A stretch of 64,000 nucleotides of DNA, taken from NCBI GenBank assembly GCA_964415185.1, contig CAYPZI010000002.1, positions 13,756 through 77,755 on the forward strand, given 5' to 3'. Position 1 is the first letter of the stretch; every line of letters starts with the position of its first letter. The stretch comes from CAYVBJ01 sp964415185. Its GTDB lineage: Bacteria > Bacteroidota > Rhodothermia > Balneolales > Balneolaceae. The translations under genes were made by a program, and so were the position numbers. Under the pieces are notes generated by a model, which did no database searches, had not been told where the DNA came from, and saw only the letters and a list, made by a program, of their open reading frames with translations. This document shows positions 53,407 to 62,923 of the stretch, piece by piece.

Positions 53407-55398
53407 ATGATCCGACTGTTGCTAATTATCCTCTTTTTATCTTTCTCTCTTACTGCAATCAAGGCTCAAGATACACAAATTGAGGAAGTACCCGTTCAAA
53501 AAAGGCTTCTACCATTTAATAATCCTATCGGATTTGAAGAGAGCGAAGATAACAACATTACAGACGACAGAAAGCCAATGGGCCAGCTTGAAAAAGAGCA
53601 GTTGAACAGAATCTCGGATGTTTACCGCATGCATGTGTTGACTATTGACGCTCAAATCAATGACGAGCTTGTGCAGGCAGAGTCATATATCAACGATGCC
53701 CTTGTGGCAATACAGGCATTGATGGATGATTATCCCGAAATTGAAAACGACAGGCGTTTTGCCGAGCTTTACAGAACCGTAATGGCAGAATACAGGGAAT
53801 TTTACGGGATTTCAGAACCTAAAAATGAAACAGTTGGTGAAATTTTTGCAATACAGGAAGAGCTGTTTTCAGAAGAGACAGACTGGATGGCAGAAGGTTA
53901 TTCTCTTCCGGAGAATATCACTTTAAAAAAGACGGATGTACCGCTCGTACAAAATCAGCAGGTAAACCGGCACCTTATGTATTATACCATGCGCCGGCCG
54001 GATGTTATGGAGCGCTGGCTGGAGCGGTCGGAAATCTATTTCCCCATGATGAAGCAAATTTTTAAAGAAGAAGGCGTGCCTGAAGAGCTTATACATCTTT
54101 CGATGATAGAAAGCGGGCTCGTGCCCACCGCCAGAAGCTGGGCATCAGCCGTTGGCATGTGGCAATTTATCAGGGCAACCGGAGCCATGTATGGACTCGA
54201 AGTTAACTGGTGGATTGATGAACGCAGAGATCCTGTAAAAGCCACTCGCGCTGCAGCACGCCACCTCAAGGATCTGTATAATATTTGGGAAGACTGGCAC
54301 CTCGCAATGGCCAATTACAATATCAGTCCCCGCGGACTCAGAAGAGCCATCAGGGCGGCAGGCGGTGTTGAAGATTACTGGGTAGCTTATCCCTATTTGC
54401 CACGTGAAACCCGCGGATACGTACCGGGATTCATTGCTGCAACTATGGTTACCATGAATCCTGAAGAATTCGGGTTTCAAAAGAATTATGACGGAATGCC
54501 TTTTACGTTTGATGTGGTTCAAGTTGACGGCCTTATGCCGCTCGATGCCCTTGCAGAAGCACTCAATATTACCGTTAATGAACTAAAAGAGTATAATCCG
54601 GAATTGCTCAGGTGGGCGACACCTCCGGGAGATTCATATCCCTTAAAAATTCCTGCAGGAAAAAAAGACGAGTTTTTACTGGCTTACCAGGACATCCCAA
54701 AAGAAAAACGTTCGCAGGAAGTAGCCATGCATACAGTAAACAGAGGTGAAACTCTCGGATACATTGCACGAAAATACGGAACATCGGTACGAGCACTCTT
54801 CGAATCGAATGAAAATCTCAGTTCTACGATTTATCCCGGCCAGAAAATTGTAGTACCTGTTGCCCCGGGTTCAATGGAAAATATTGTAGCTGACCGCCCC
54901 AGCAATCAACCGAGAAGCACTTCTTCTTCGAGAAACAGAAGATCCACCGTACAGGCGCCACCTAATACCACTCCTGTGAAGTATACGGTTAAAAGCGGTG
55001 ACACTACCGGCCATATTGCCGAATGGTATGATGTCCGAGCCTGGCAAATTCGGGCGTGGAACGGAATTGGAAACACCATTCGTGTCGGGCAAAGTTTAAC
55101 GGTACATGTACCAAACAACCGGCGTAACTATTATAACCGTGTGGATGATTTAGGCTTTGAAGAAAAACAGCGGCTGGAACGCAGGCAAAGAAGCGGAGAA
55201 AATATATTTGCCGGAATACCCGAAACCTCCGGTGGTTCATCCGGTTCAGTAGTTACTTATACGGTAAAAAGAAATGAAACGCTGAGCAGTATTGCCAAGA
55301 AATTCGGGGTAACGGTTTCAAGCATCCAACAAATTAATAACCTTAACGGCACAAGAATTTATGCTGGTCAGGAGTTAAAGATAGAAAGTAACTCTTAG
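53407..55398 (+). CDS. LysM-containing lytic transglycosylase (MltD-like)
   Basis: A 663-residue exported protein (signal peptide to about AIKAQ, residue 21). Residues of roughly 215-345 are the SLT lytic transglycosylase domain, with catalytic Glu in LSMIESGLVPTARSWASAVG, MWQFIRATG, and the later LAMANYNISPRGLRRAI. The C-terminus has three LysM repeats at about 440-483, 525-570 and 617-661 (TVNRGETLGYIARKYG, TVKSGDTTGHIAEWYD, TVKRNETLSSIAKKFG) that bind peptidoglycan. It cuts the glycan strand during wall remodelling. The region between the LysM repeats is Asn/Ser/Arg-rich linker. It is followed 24 bases later by a CtpA-type protease. Confidence 0.93.
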   Translation: MIRLLLIILFLSFSLTAIKAQDTQIEEVPVQKRLLPFNNPIGFEESEDNNITDDRKPMGQLEKEQLNRISDVYRMHVLTIDAQINDELVQAESYINDALVAIQALMDDYPEIENDRRFAELYRTVMAEYREFYGISEPKNETVGEIFAIQEELFSEETDWMAEGYSLPENITLKKTDVPLVQNQQVNRHLMYYTMRRPDVMERWLERSEIYFPMMKQIFKEEGVPEELIHLSMIESGLVPTARSWASAVGMWQFIRATGAMYGLEVNWWIDERRDPVKATRAAARHLKDLYNIWEDWHLAMANYNISPRGLRRAIRAAGGVEDYWVAYPYLPRETRGYVPGFIAATMVTMNPEEFGFQKNYDGMPFTFDVVQVDGLMPLDALAEALNITVNELKEYNPELLRWATPPGDSYPLKIPAGKKDEFLLAYQDIPKEKRSQEVAMHTVNRGETLGYIARKYGTSVRALFESNENLSSTIYPGQKIVVPVAPGSMENIVADRPSNQPRSTSSSRNRRSTVQAPPNTTPVKYTVKSGDTTGHIAEWYDVRAWQIRAWNGIGNTIRVGQSLTVHVPNNRRNYYNRVDDLGFEEKQRLERRQRSGENIFAGIPETSGGSSGSVVTYTVKRNETLSSIAKKFGVTVSSIQQINNLNGTRIYAGQELKIESNS

Positions 55399-55422
55399 AT
55401 TTAAGCAATACACAACTATAGC

Positions 55423-57054
55423 ATGAGACATTTTAAAATTCCGGCAGTACTATCCATTCTGCTGATATCCGCCGTGCTGATTGCATCTGTGAAAGTTGCA
55501 GATCCGTTTTTTGAGATTAAAAAGCAACTGACCATCTTTTCAGATGTATTTAAAGAGGTTACAACCGAATATGTTGATGAGGTTAGCCCTGAAAGCCTGA
55601 TGAAAACCGGGATCAATGCCATGCTTGAAAAACTTGACCCCTACACTGTTTTTATTGATGAGGGACAACAGCAGCAAATGGAAATTTTTTCGACCGGCAA
55701 TTATGGCGGAATCGGACTTGAAGCTGGGTTTCGCGGTTCGCATATCGTGGTAATCGCCCCGATGGAAGGTTACCCGGCCCACAAGGCAGGAATTTTGCCC
55801 GGAGACCTGATCCTTGAAATAAACGGTTTGAATACGGAAGGAATGACTCCCGAAGAAGTACAACAGTTAACAACCGGTGATATCGGATCTGAAGTGACGC
55901 TGAGAATTAAGAGGCCCGGAATTGAAGAAGAGATGGATTATACTCTTAAAAGAGAAAGGATTGAGGTAAAGAATATCTCATTTGCCGGACGATTCGGTGA
56001 GAACGGTGAGTTTGCCTACATTCAGTTGAGCAGGTTCGGCCAAAATGCAGCCGAGGAAGTAAGAGAAAAATTGATCAGGTATGACCGGGAAATGCCGATG
56101 AAGGGACTGATACTCGATCTGAGAAATAATCCCGGCGGGCTTCTGAATGAATCGGTCCAGATCGTTGATAAATTTATTGAACCGGGTGTCACAATCGTTG
56201 AGACTCGTGGCAGGTATGAGCCTCAAAATAATGTATACGCCACTGACGAAACTCCTCTCTTTGAAGATCTGCCTCTTGTTGTATTGATTAACAGCGGAAG
56301 TGCAAGTGCTTCTGAAATTGTATCAGGAGCTTTCCAGGATCTCGACAGGGGGATAATAGTTGGAGAGAAAAGCTTTGGTAAGGGATTGGTTCAGATTGTA
56401 AAGCCACTTTCATACAACACTTCGTTAAAAATAACCGTATCAAAATATTTCATACCCAGCGGCCGGAGCATTCAGGCGATAAACTATAATGGTGATGAGG
56501 CCGAAACGGTGAGCAATAATGATAACCAAGCCATATTTAAGACCAAAAACGGTAGATCTGTTTATGGTGGGAACGGCATTATTCCCGATATTGAAATTGA
56601 ACAGGAAAAGCCCTCACTGCTTGAAACAGCCCTGATGCAAAAGAATCACTATTTCTTTTTCATTAACGATTACATTAACACTCACCAGGATCAGGAATAT
56701 TCAGAAAATATATTTGACGAATTTGTTGCTTACCTTTCAGAACAGGATTTTGACTATCAAACTGAAGCAGACCGGAAAATTGCATCACTTGAAAGCAGCC
56801 TTGAAATGTTTTCCGATGCGAAAACAGCCGAAAAACACCTTGATGAACTTGAAAAAATGGTACAACAAAAAAAGCAAGATAATATCTTACGGCTGAAGGG
56901 TTCAATCAATGAAACACTAAAATATGAATGGTTGTCCAGAACCAGCAACAGTTCGGATTTTCAAAAAAGCGTGCTTGAGAATGATCAAGCTTTTTTAAGA
57001 GCAATTGAATTACTTAATAAGCCGGATGAATACAGCGGTATTCTTAAACCTTAA
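55423..57054 (+). CDS. C-terminal processing protease, S41 family (CtpA/Prc-like)
   Basis: A 543-residue periplasmic serine protease. An N-terminal signal anchor (about residues 5-25) precedes the PDZ domain (about 85-170, YGGIGLEAGF, AGILPGDLILEINGL). The catalytic domain has the Ser in LINSGSASASEIVSGAF (about residue 295-300) and the Lys in GEKSFGKGLVQ (about 320-325), the Ser-Lys dyad of S41 proteases. The C-terminal 150 residues are helical. It probably trims or degrades envelope proteins. It follows the LysM transglycosylase gene by 24 bases and precedes a PHP gene by 5. Confidence 0.94.
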   Translation: MRHFKIPAVLSILLISAVLIASVKVADPFFEIKKQLTIFSDVFKEVTTEYVDEVSPESLMKTGINAMLEKLDPYTVFIDEGQQQQMEIFSTGNYGGIGLEAGFRGSHIVVIAPMEGYPAHKAGILPGDLILEINGLNTEGMTPEEVQQLTTGDIGSEVTLRIKRPGIEEEMDYTLKRERIEVKNISFAGRFGENGEFAYIQLSRFGQNAAEEVREKLIRYDREMPMKGLILDLRNNPGGLLNESVQIVDKFIEPGVTIVETRGRYEPQNNVYATDETPLFEDLPLVVLINSGSASASEIVSGAFQDLDRGIIVGEKSFGKGLVQIVKPLSYNTSLKITVSKYFIPSGRSIQAINYNGDEAETVSNNDNQAIFKTKNGRSVYGGNGIIPDIEIEQEKPSLLETALMQKNHYFFFINDYINTHQDQEYSENIFDEFVAYLSEQDFDYQTEADRKIASLESSLEMFSDAKTAEKHLDELEKMVQQKKQDNILRLKGSINETLKYEWLSRTSNSSDFQKSVLENDQAFLRAIELLNKPDEYSGILKP

Positions 57055-57059
57055 TATTA

Positions 57060-57899
57060 TTGGGAAAAGCAGATTTACATACCCATACAATCTATTCCGA
57101 CGGTGCATGTGATCCTGTTCATTTGGTAGAACTTGCTGCTGAAAAATCACTTTCCGTTTTATCGATTACCGATCATGATTCAATTGATGGGTACCTGAAT
57201 GCCAGAAGTGCAGCGGCAGATCTTGGAATTGAACTCTTGCCTGGTGTTGAAATTACAACCGTCCACAATCAAAAAGAAGTCCATATACTGGCCTACTGTT
57301 TCGATCATGAAAATAACGAACTATCGGATGTCCTGAAAAATCAGCGTAAGGCGCGCCTGAAACGCATGTTCAAAATTCTAAAGATCATTTCAAAACAGGG
57401 TATTAATATCAGTATTGAAGAAGTGATAGCTGAGGCAGGTAATATGAATGTCGGGCGTCCGCATCTTGCATCTGTTATGATAAAAAAAAGACATGTGCAC
57501 TCTTTACAGGAGGCATTTATTCGCTATCTTGCAAGTGACGTCCTGGGCAATGTTCAACCGGAATATATATCCGTTGAAGAATGTATTAATCTGATCCGGA
57601 ACTGTGGTGGTTTCAGCTCTCTTGCCCATCCATCAGTATTGGGGAACATTGAATTGGTTAACGACTTAGTAGGTGAAGGCCTTGACGGGATAGAATGTAT
57701 TCACCCCAGCCACAATTTTGACGATCAAAAAACGTTTACAGCATTGGCTAAATCGAACAACTTACTTATTACGGGCGGAAGCGATTTTCATGGCAACGGC
57801 AAAGCCTATGATCCATATTTCGGTATTGTCACTTTGGGCCTCGAACATGTTCAATCACTTAAGCGGCTTGCCGATAGAAGAAAAGAAATTGCGATATAA
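57060..57899 (+). CDS. PHP-domain phosphoesterase (RNase AM/YciV-like)
   Basis: A 279-residue protein of the polymerase-and-histidinol-phosphatase superfamily. The metal motifs are ADLHTHTIYSDG (about residues 4-15), ITDHDSIDG (about 37-45), LPGVEITT (about 61-68), EVHILAYCFDH (about 73-83) and GSDFHGNG (about 240-247). GRPHLASVMIKKR and LQEAFIRYL resemble RNase AM/YciV, which removes nucleotides from RNA 5' ends or hydrolyses 3',5'-bisphosphates. The start is a TTG directly after the protease stop. It lies 6 bases before ribH, clearly in an operon. Confidence 0.88.
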   Translation: MGKADLHTHTIYSDGACDPVHLVELAAEKSLSVLSITDHDSIDGYLNARSAAADLGIELLPGVEITTVHNQKEVHILAYCFDHENNELSDVLKNQRKARLKRMFKILKIISKQGINISIEEVIAEAGNMNVGRPHLASVMIKKRHVHSLQEAFIRYLASDVLGNVQPEYISVEECINLIRNCGGFSSLAHPSVLGNIELVNDLVGEGLDGIECIHPSHNFDDQKTFTALAKSNNLLITGGSDFHGNGKAYDPYFGIVTLGLEHVQSLKRLADRRKEIAI

Positions 57900-57905
57900 T
57901 CCTGA

Positions 57906-58391
57906 ATGAAAATTTTAAAAAAAACAGAGATTAACTGGGATTCTGTAAAGGTTGCAGTCATCGCTGCAAAATGGAACTCCTTTATAACCGATTTGATGTC
58001 TGAAGGCGCTTACAAAGCCCTTTCCGCAAAAGGAATACCCGAATCCAATATCATCAAACTGGAATGTCCCGGCTCTTATGAACTGCCTTTGGCGGCCAAG
58101 ATGTGCTTCGACAATCTGGATGTTGACGGAATAGTTGCTATAGGCGCCGTTATTCGTGGAGGCACCCCGCACTTTGACTATGTGTGCGATGCCGTTAATC
58201 GCGGAATTACAGATTTAAATTTGATGCAGGGCAAACCCGTTTCATTCGGAGTATTGACAACCGATACTGTTGAACAGGCTGCCGAACGGGCCAGCCTTGA
58301 TAAAGGAAATAAAGGAGCTGAAGCCGCACTTGCACTCTGTGAAATGATTCAACTTGAACAATCATTGAAAGATTTTGCCTGTGTATTCTAA
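57906..58391 (+). CDS. ribH: 6,7-dimethyl-8-ribityllumazine synthase
   Basis: A 161-residue riboflavin-pathway enzyme that condenses 5-amino-6-ribitylaminouracil with 3,4-dihydroxybutanone phosphate. The motifs are VAVIAAKWNSFITDLM (about 16-31), VPGSYELPLAAK-like CPGSYELPLAAK (about 53-64), GAVIRGGTPHFDYVCD with the proton-transfer His (about 80-95) and FGVLTTDTVEQAAER (about 114-128). Length matches the 60-mer-forming enzyme. It follows the PHP gene by 6 bases; other riboflavin genes are not in the window. Confidence 0.96.
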   Translation: MKILKKTEINWDSVKVAVIAAKWNSFITDLMSEGAYKALSAKGIPESNIIKLECPGSYELPLAAKMCFDNLDVDGIVAIGAVIRGGTPHFDYVCDAVNRGITDLNLMQGKPVSFGVLTTDTVEQAAERASLDKGNKGAEAALALCEMIQLEQSLKDFACVF

Positions 58392-58456
58392 CTTGATTTA
58401 GGACTGAAACACCTATAATTTATAAAGCTTGTAAAATTAATTTAACTTCTTAAGTT

Positions 58457-59284
58457 TTGGAGTCGCTGACACTTACAAAAAATAAACAAACGGAAGAAGA
58501 CAAACGTCTTCAAGCCGGAGTTCAATCATCCGGAGCGGTTCCCAGCCACATTGCTATTATTATGGATGGCAATGGACGCTGGGCTCAGCGTAAGGGTAAT
58601 ATCCGGATTCTCGGACATAAAGCCGGCGTCGACTCTGTGCGCGACATAACGGAAGCGTGTGCACAGCTTGGTGTTAAATATTTGACACTTTATGCTTTTT
58701 CAACTGAAAACTGGCAGCGACCGGGCGAAGAAGTTAAAGGTTTGATGCGCATACTGGTCTCATCACTTCGAAAAGAGGCTGACAATCTGCATAAGAACAA
58801 TATCAAATTATCCGCAATCGGGCAGATCGAAAGATTTCCTGAAGAATGCCGGCAAGAGCTGAAAGAAGCAGCCGAATTAACTAAAAATAATGACCGCCTT
58901 CAACTCTGCCTGGCTCTCAGCTATTCAGGTAGATGGGATATCACGGAAGCGGTGAAAAAAATTGCCAGGCTTGCGAAAGAAAACAAACTTGATCCGGATA
59001 ATATCGATGATCATTTCATCAGCACCCAGCTTTCAACTGCCGGATTACCCGATCCGGACCTGATTATCCGAACAAGCGGTGAATACAGGATCTCAAATTT
59101 CCTGTTATGGCAACTTGCATATTCAGAACTTTACATTACTCAAACATATTGGCCCGATTTTAAAAGGGATGAACTTTACAAGGCAATAATTTCATATCAA
59201 AAACGTGATCGTAGGTACGGAAAACTACGAAATGGTTATTCAAAAGGGATAACCCTATCCATGATTGATAAAATAATTTCATAA
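58457..59284 (+). CDS. uppS: Undecaprenyl diphosphate synthase (cis-prenyltransferase)
   Basis: A 275-residue enzyme extending farnesyl diphosphate to the C55 carrier lipid needed for peptidoglycan and other envelope polymers. Catalytic motifs are HIAIIMDGNGRWAQRK (Asp about 37), TLYAFSTENWQRP (about 76-88) and DLIIRTSGEYRISNFLLWQ (about 208-226), with the conserved RTSGE. The start is a TTG at 58457; the first 30 residues are not conserved in the family, so the true start could be the region just before PSHIAII. It precedes bamA by 15 bases. Confidence 0.95.
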   Translation: MESLTLTKNKQTEEDKRLQAGVQSSGAVPSHIAIIMDGNGRWAQRKGNIRILGHKAGVDSVRDITEACAQLGVKYLTLYAFSTENWQRPGEEVKGLMRILVSSLRKEADNLHKNNIKLSAIGQIERFPEECRQELKEAAELTKNNDRLQLCLALSYSGRWDITEAVKKIARLAKENKLDPDNIDDHFISTQLSTAGLPDPDLIIRTSGEYRISNFLLWQLAYSELYITQTYWPDFKRDELYKAIISYQKRDRRYGKLRNGYSKGITLSMIDKIIS

Positions 59285-59299
59285 AGCAGTCAGCATTTC

Positions 59300-61786
59300 G
59301 TGTTTAAAAAGCAAATCTTCTTCTTAGGTATTTTCTTTATTATCATCCTCCTTGGTTCTGTAAACAAGGCATTAAGCCAGGATACCATTGAAATAACAGA
59401 CCCGACAGGTGTAACGCCCCGTCAGTATGAAATTATGGAAATTGAAGTCAGGGGTAATGAAACAGCCCGGGAAACCTATTTGGTCTCAAGCAGTGGCCTG
59501 GAAGTTGGAAGAACGATAACTATTCCGGGCGATGCCATTTCTACGGCACTTCACCAGATTCACAGAACAGGCCTATTTTCAGATGTTGAGATTCTATACG
59601 AAGAAGTTGCCGGCGGGGCGAAAATTATTATTAACGTTACGGAGATGCCGCGGCTGGATAGTTATACCATTGAAGGGGTGAAAAAGTCACAGCGAAAGGA
59701 TTTGCGAGAACAGTTAACTCTTCTGAATGGTTTTGCTTTTACCAACTCCGTTAAAAGCCAGGCAATCAGTACCATAAAAAGATATTACCGTGAGGATGGC
59801 TACTGGAACACGGAAATAAATGTTGAAGAACAAATGACACGCGATTCCCGGAACCGTGTTATGGTAACTTTTGAAATTGATCCCGGTGAAAGAATTAAAG
59901 TGCGGCACATACGCTTTGAGGGGAATGAAGATTTTGACGATAAAGAGCTAAAAAAAGAATTCAATGAAATTAAGGAGGACCGGTGGTTTCGGCTGTTCAA
60001 AAAACACCTTTTCGTACAAGATGAATTTGAAGAAGGTGTTTCAAACCTGTTAACCTTTTATAAGGATCTCGGTTACCTGGATATGAGAATCGTTACCGAT
60101 AGTGTTTATATTGATGACTGGAGGGGAAAGGATGGTATCGCATTAGATTTTGAGATTCATGAGGGGCCTCAGTACAAAGTCAGGGATGTAACATTTGAGG
60201 GAAATACCGTTTATACGGATGAAGAGCTAACTGATAGACTTGGTTTTCGAAAAGGAGATATTTTTAATGCCACACGCTTTGAAGAAAACCTTACATTTAA
60301 TCAGAATGAAAGTGACGTTACCAGTTTATACCACAATATCGGTTATTTGTTTGTACAAATTATGGAGGATGTTCGCGTCGTTGCCGAAGACTCTGTGGAC
60401 ATACACATTGATATCATCGAAGATGAGGTGGCTACCATTCGTGAGGTTTCGTTCACGGGTAATACCAAAACTCATGACGATGTTGTGAGACGGACTCTCA
60501 GAACCGCACCCGGACAGACCTACAGCAGGGCGGCCATTATCAGAACCCTTCGGGAACTGGGGCAACTCGGTTATTTCAACCCTGAAAAAATGCAGCCGGA
60601 TGTTAATGCAGATCAACAGGAAAAAGTTGTTGACCTTTCCTACCAGCTTGAAGAATCCCAAAGTAGTGATAATTTTGAATTTTCAGGAGGGTTCGGAGGC
60701 CGGTCTGTCGGATTGATTCTTGCGGCAAGAGTTAATTTCAATAATTTTTCAATTCAGAGAATGTTCCAGGAAGGTGGATGGGACCCAATACCATCAGGTG
60801 ACGGGCAGCGTCTTTCAGTGGGAGTACAAATAACAGGCAGCGGTTTCCAAAGTTATAACCTCGGGTTTACAGAACCGTGGCTGAATGGAAAACCGAAATC
60901 TCTGGGTGTTAATTTTTCCTACGACCTTTTGAATTTCAGAACTTCGGCTTTTACTAACGACCGCAGAAGAGATGAACTTTTTTCAGCCAGCGTAAGCCTC
61001 GGGCAGCGATTGAAGTGGCCGGATGATTTTTTTACTACCCAGACCATTCTCAATTACCAGGCGATCGACTCAAGAGGTTTTGCCCCTGTATTTGGCGAGG
61101 GCCGTGCAAATATCCTGAGTATTACACAGGAACTCGAACGTAATTCAACCGACAACCCGATCTCACCGAGAACGGGTTCCAAATTCAACATATCAGCTGA
61201 ATTTGGTGCTCCATTACCTGCATTTGAACAGTTTTTCAAAATTAAAACCGATTATCAACACCACTCGACTATAACAGGCAAGCTTGTACTTACATCAACT
61301 GCTTCTTACGGTTATCTGGGTCACTTTTTTAAATCAAACCGAAGTAATTTCCAAAGGTTCTTTATTGGTGGAACCCCGATTCAGCAGAGACAAAATTTCC
61401 TGAATGACAATATCAGTATGAGGGGGTTCCCGGGGGGGTTCAACGGGGTTATTTCTCCTGTTGACGGAAACCGTAACCTGATTGGCGGACGTGTATTCAG
61501 CAAATATAGTATGGAACTTCGATATCCTGCTATCTCTTCCGACCAGCTTCAGCTGATTCCATATACCTTCTTTGATGCCGGTAATGCATTCCTCGATTTT
61601 GACAGGTTCGACCCGTTTGACCTGAAACGGGCTGCCGGAGTCGGAGCCAGGGTTTTTCTGCCGATACTCGGTTTGGTTGATATCAGTTACGGATATCGTT
61701 TCGACGGAACCCCGAGATCAACAGAGGGCAATGGACTCGAAGCAGGTAAATGGGAATTCCTCTTTAACATTGGAGCACCATTCTGA
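59300..61786 (+). CDS. bamA: Outer membrane protein assembly factor BamA
   Basis: An 828-residue BamA-type Omp85 protein that inserts barrel proteins into the outer membrane. After a signal peptide (cleavage near ALSQD) come POTRA domains (about residues 40-430), with recognisable units such as IEVRGNETARETYL, IRHIRFEGNEDFDDKELKKEF-like VRHIRFEGNEDFD, VRDVTFEGNTVYTDEEL and IREVSFTGNTKTHDDVV. The C-terminal barrel follows, with YNLGFTEPWLNGKP and RGFPGGFNGVISP, ending in phenylalanine. The start is GTG. It is followed by three Skp/OmpH-like genes, mirroring the bamA-skp order of other bacteria. Confidence 0.96.
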   Translation: MFKKQIFFLGIFFIIILLGSVNKALSQDTIEITDPTGVTPRQYEIMEIEVRGNETARETYLVSSSGLEVGRTITIPGDAISTALHQIHRTGLFSDVEILYEEVAGGAKIIINVTEMPRLDSYTIEGVKKSQRKDLREQLTLLNGFAFTNSVKSQAISTIKRYYREDGYWNTEINVEEQMTRDSRNRVMVTFEIDPGERIKVRHIRFEGNEDFDDKELKKEFNEIKEDRWFRLFKKHLFVQDEFEEGVSNLLTFYKDLGYLDMRIVTDSVYIDDWRGKDGIALDFEIHEGPQYKVRDVTFEGNTVYTDEELTDRLGFRKGDIFNATRFEENLTFNQNESDVTSLYHNIGYLFVQIMEDVRVVAEDSVDIHIDIIEDEVATIREVSFTGNTKTHDDVVRRTLRTAPGQTYSRAAIIRTLRELGQLGYFNPEKMQPDVNADQQEKVVDLSYQLEESQSSDNFEFSGGFGGRSVGLILAARVNFNNFSIQRMFQEGGWDPIPSGDGQRLSVGVQITGSGFQSYNLGFTEPWLNGKPKSLGVNFSYDLLNFRTSAFTNDRRRDELFSASVSLGQRLKWPDDFFTTQTILNYQAIDSRGFAPVFGEGRANILSITQELERNSTDNPISPRTGSKFNISAEFGAPLPAFEQFFKIKTDYQHHSTITGKLVLTSTASYGYLGHFFKSNRSNFQRFFIGGTPIQQRQNFLNDNISMRGFPGGFNGVISPVDGNRNLIGGRVFSKYSMELRYPAISSDQLQLIPYTFFDAGNAFLDFDRFDPFDLKRAAGVGARVFLPILGLVDISYGYRFDGTPRSTEGNGLEAGKWEFLFNIGAPF

Positions 61787-61787
61787 T

Positions 61788-62336
61788 ATGAAAAATTTCA
61801 AAAAATATCTGGTTTTTGCTTCGTTATGCTTATTGTTTTACTCAAATTTAAATGCACAACAAAATCAAAAACTGGGCTTCGTGAATTCCGACTTCATTCT
61901 TGAAAGAATGCCGGAGTATGACGGGCTTGAACAGCGCCTGAATTTACTAAGCGAAACCTGGAGGGATGAGTTAAGGGAAATGGACAACGCAATTATACAA
62001 CTGGAAGAGGATTTTGAAGCCAGGGAAATACTCTTTACTGATGAGATCAGGCAACAAAGGCTGAACGAAATTCAGGCCAAAAAAAATGAACGAAACCGGT
62101 TTCTCGAAGAAAAATTTGGCCCTGAAGGAGAATATTTTGAACAGCAAAAAGAACTTCTGGAACCTATACAAAGAAAGATTTTTGATGCAATTAACAGTGT
62201 TGCCGTACGGGATGGCTATGATTTTATTTTTGACCGAACTGAGGATGTTCGCTTTCTATATGCACGTCCGGAGTGGAACATTACCGAAGATGTGATGTTA
62301 GAATTGGGCATTGATTTAAATAACTTAAGAAATTAA
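61788..62336 (+). CDS. Skp/OmpH-family periplasmic chaperone, copy 1
   Basis: With the ATG at 61788, one base after the bamA stop, the protein has 182 residues. It has a signal peptide (cleavage near NLNAQ) and the Skp/OmpH layout: KLGFVNSDFILERMPEYDGLEQRL and a long charged coiled-coil arm (about residues 55-120), followed by a conserved tail (DFIFDRTEDVRFLYA). The IRM-PE opening is typical of Bacteroidota OmpH. It should hold unfolded outer membrane proteins in the periplasm. It is the first of three tandem paralogues. Confidence 0.9.
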   Translation: MKNFKKYLVFASLCLLFYSNLNAQQNQKLGFVNSDFILERMPEYDGLEQRLNLLSETWRDELREMDNAIIQLEEDFEAREILFTDEIRQQRLNEIQAKKNERNRFLEEKFGPEGEYFEQQKELLEPIQRKIFDAINSVAVRDGYDFIFDRTEDVRFLYARPEWNITEDVMLELGIDLNNLRN

Positions 62337-62383
62337 AAACTAAAAACATTAAATTCACAAGCTTTAAAATAAATTCGAATTCA

Positions 62384-62905
62384 ATGAAAAAACTATTTTT
62401 TATATTTGCTTTATTGCTGTTGCCGGTTTCACTTTTTGCTCAGCTTAAAGTAGGCATTATGGACCCGCAGGAAGTTCTTGAGGCGATGCCTGAAACTGCC
62501 GGAGTCCAGGCTGAGCTTGACAGCTTTGTTCAGCAAAAACAAAATGAATTTCAGGATCGTTATTCACAGTGGATTGAACGAATAACCGTTTACACCGAAC
62601 GTGCTGAAGCCGGAGAACTCACACAACAACAGCAGCAACAAGAAGAAGAGCAATTGGCTCAATTGGAACAAGAACTTGAAAGCCTTCAGCAACGAATCCA
62701 AAATCAGATACAGCAAAAGCAAAATGAACTTCTGAATCCGCTTTTAATAAAAATCGAAGATACAATGGAAAATGTTGCGGCAGAGTTGAATCTTGACTAC
62801 GTAATTAACAAAACAGCCAGCACCGGTGATCCCATTGTTTATTACTCTTCTACACGCGGAATCGACATAACAAACAACGTAATTCAAAAATTGACCAATA
62901 ATTAA
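62384..62905 (+). CDS. Skp/OmpH-family periplasmic chaperone, copy 2
   Basis: A 173-residue paralogue with signal peptide (cleavage near LFAQL) and the opening LKVGIMDPQEVLEAMPETAG. Its coiled-coil arm (about 50-120) is unusually rich in Gln (QQQQQQEEEQLAQLEQE). The end, NLDYVINKTASTGDPIVYYS, matches the family's conserved C-terminal segment and is more like copy 3 than copy 1. Probable holdase for outer membrane proteins. It lies 47 bases after copy 1 and 18 before copy 3. Confidence 0.9.
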   Translation: MKKLFFIFALLLLPVSLFAQLKVGIMDPQEVLEAMPETAGVQAELDSFVQQKQNEFQDRYSQWIERITVYTERAEAGELTQQQQQQEEEQLAQLEQELESLQQRIQNQIQQKQNELLNPLLIKIEDTMENVAAELNLDYVINKTASTGDPIVYYSSTRGIDITNNVIQKLTNN

Positions 62906-62923
62906 TCAAGGATATACAAAAAT

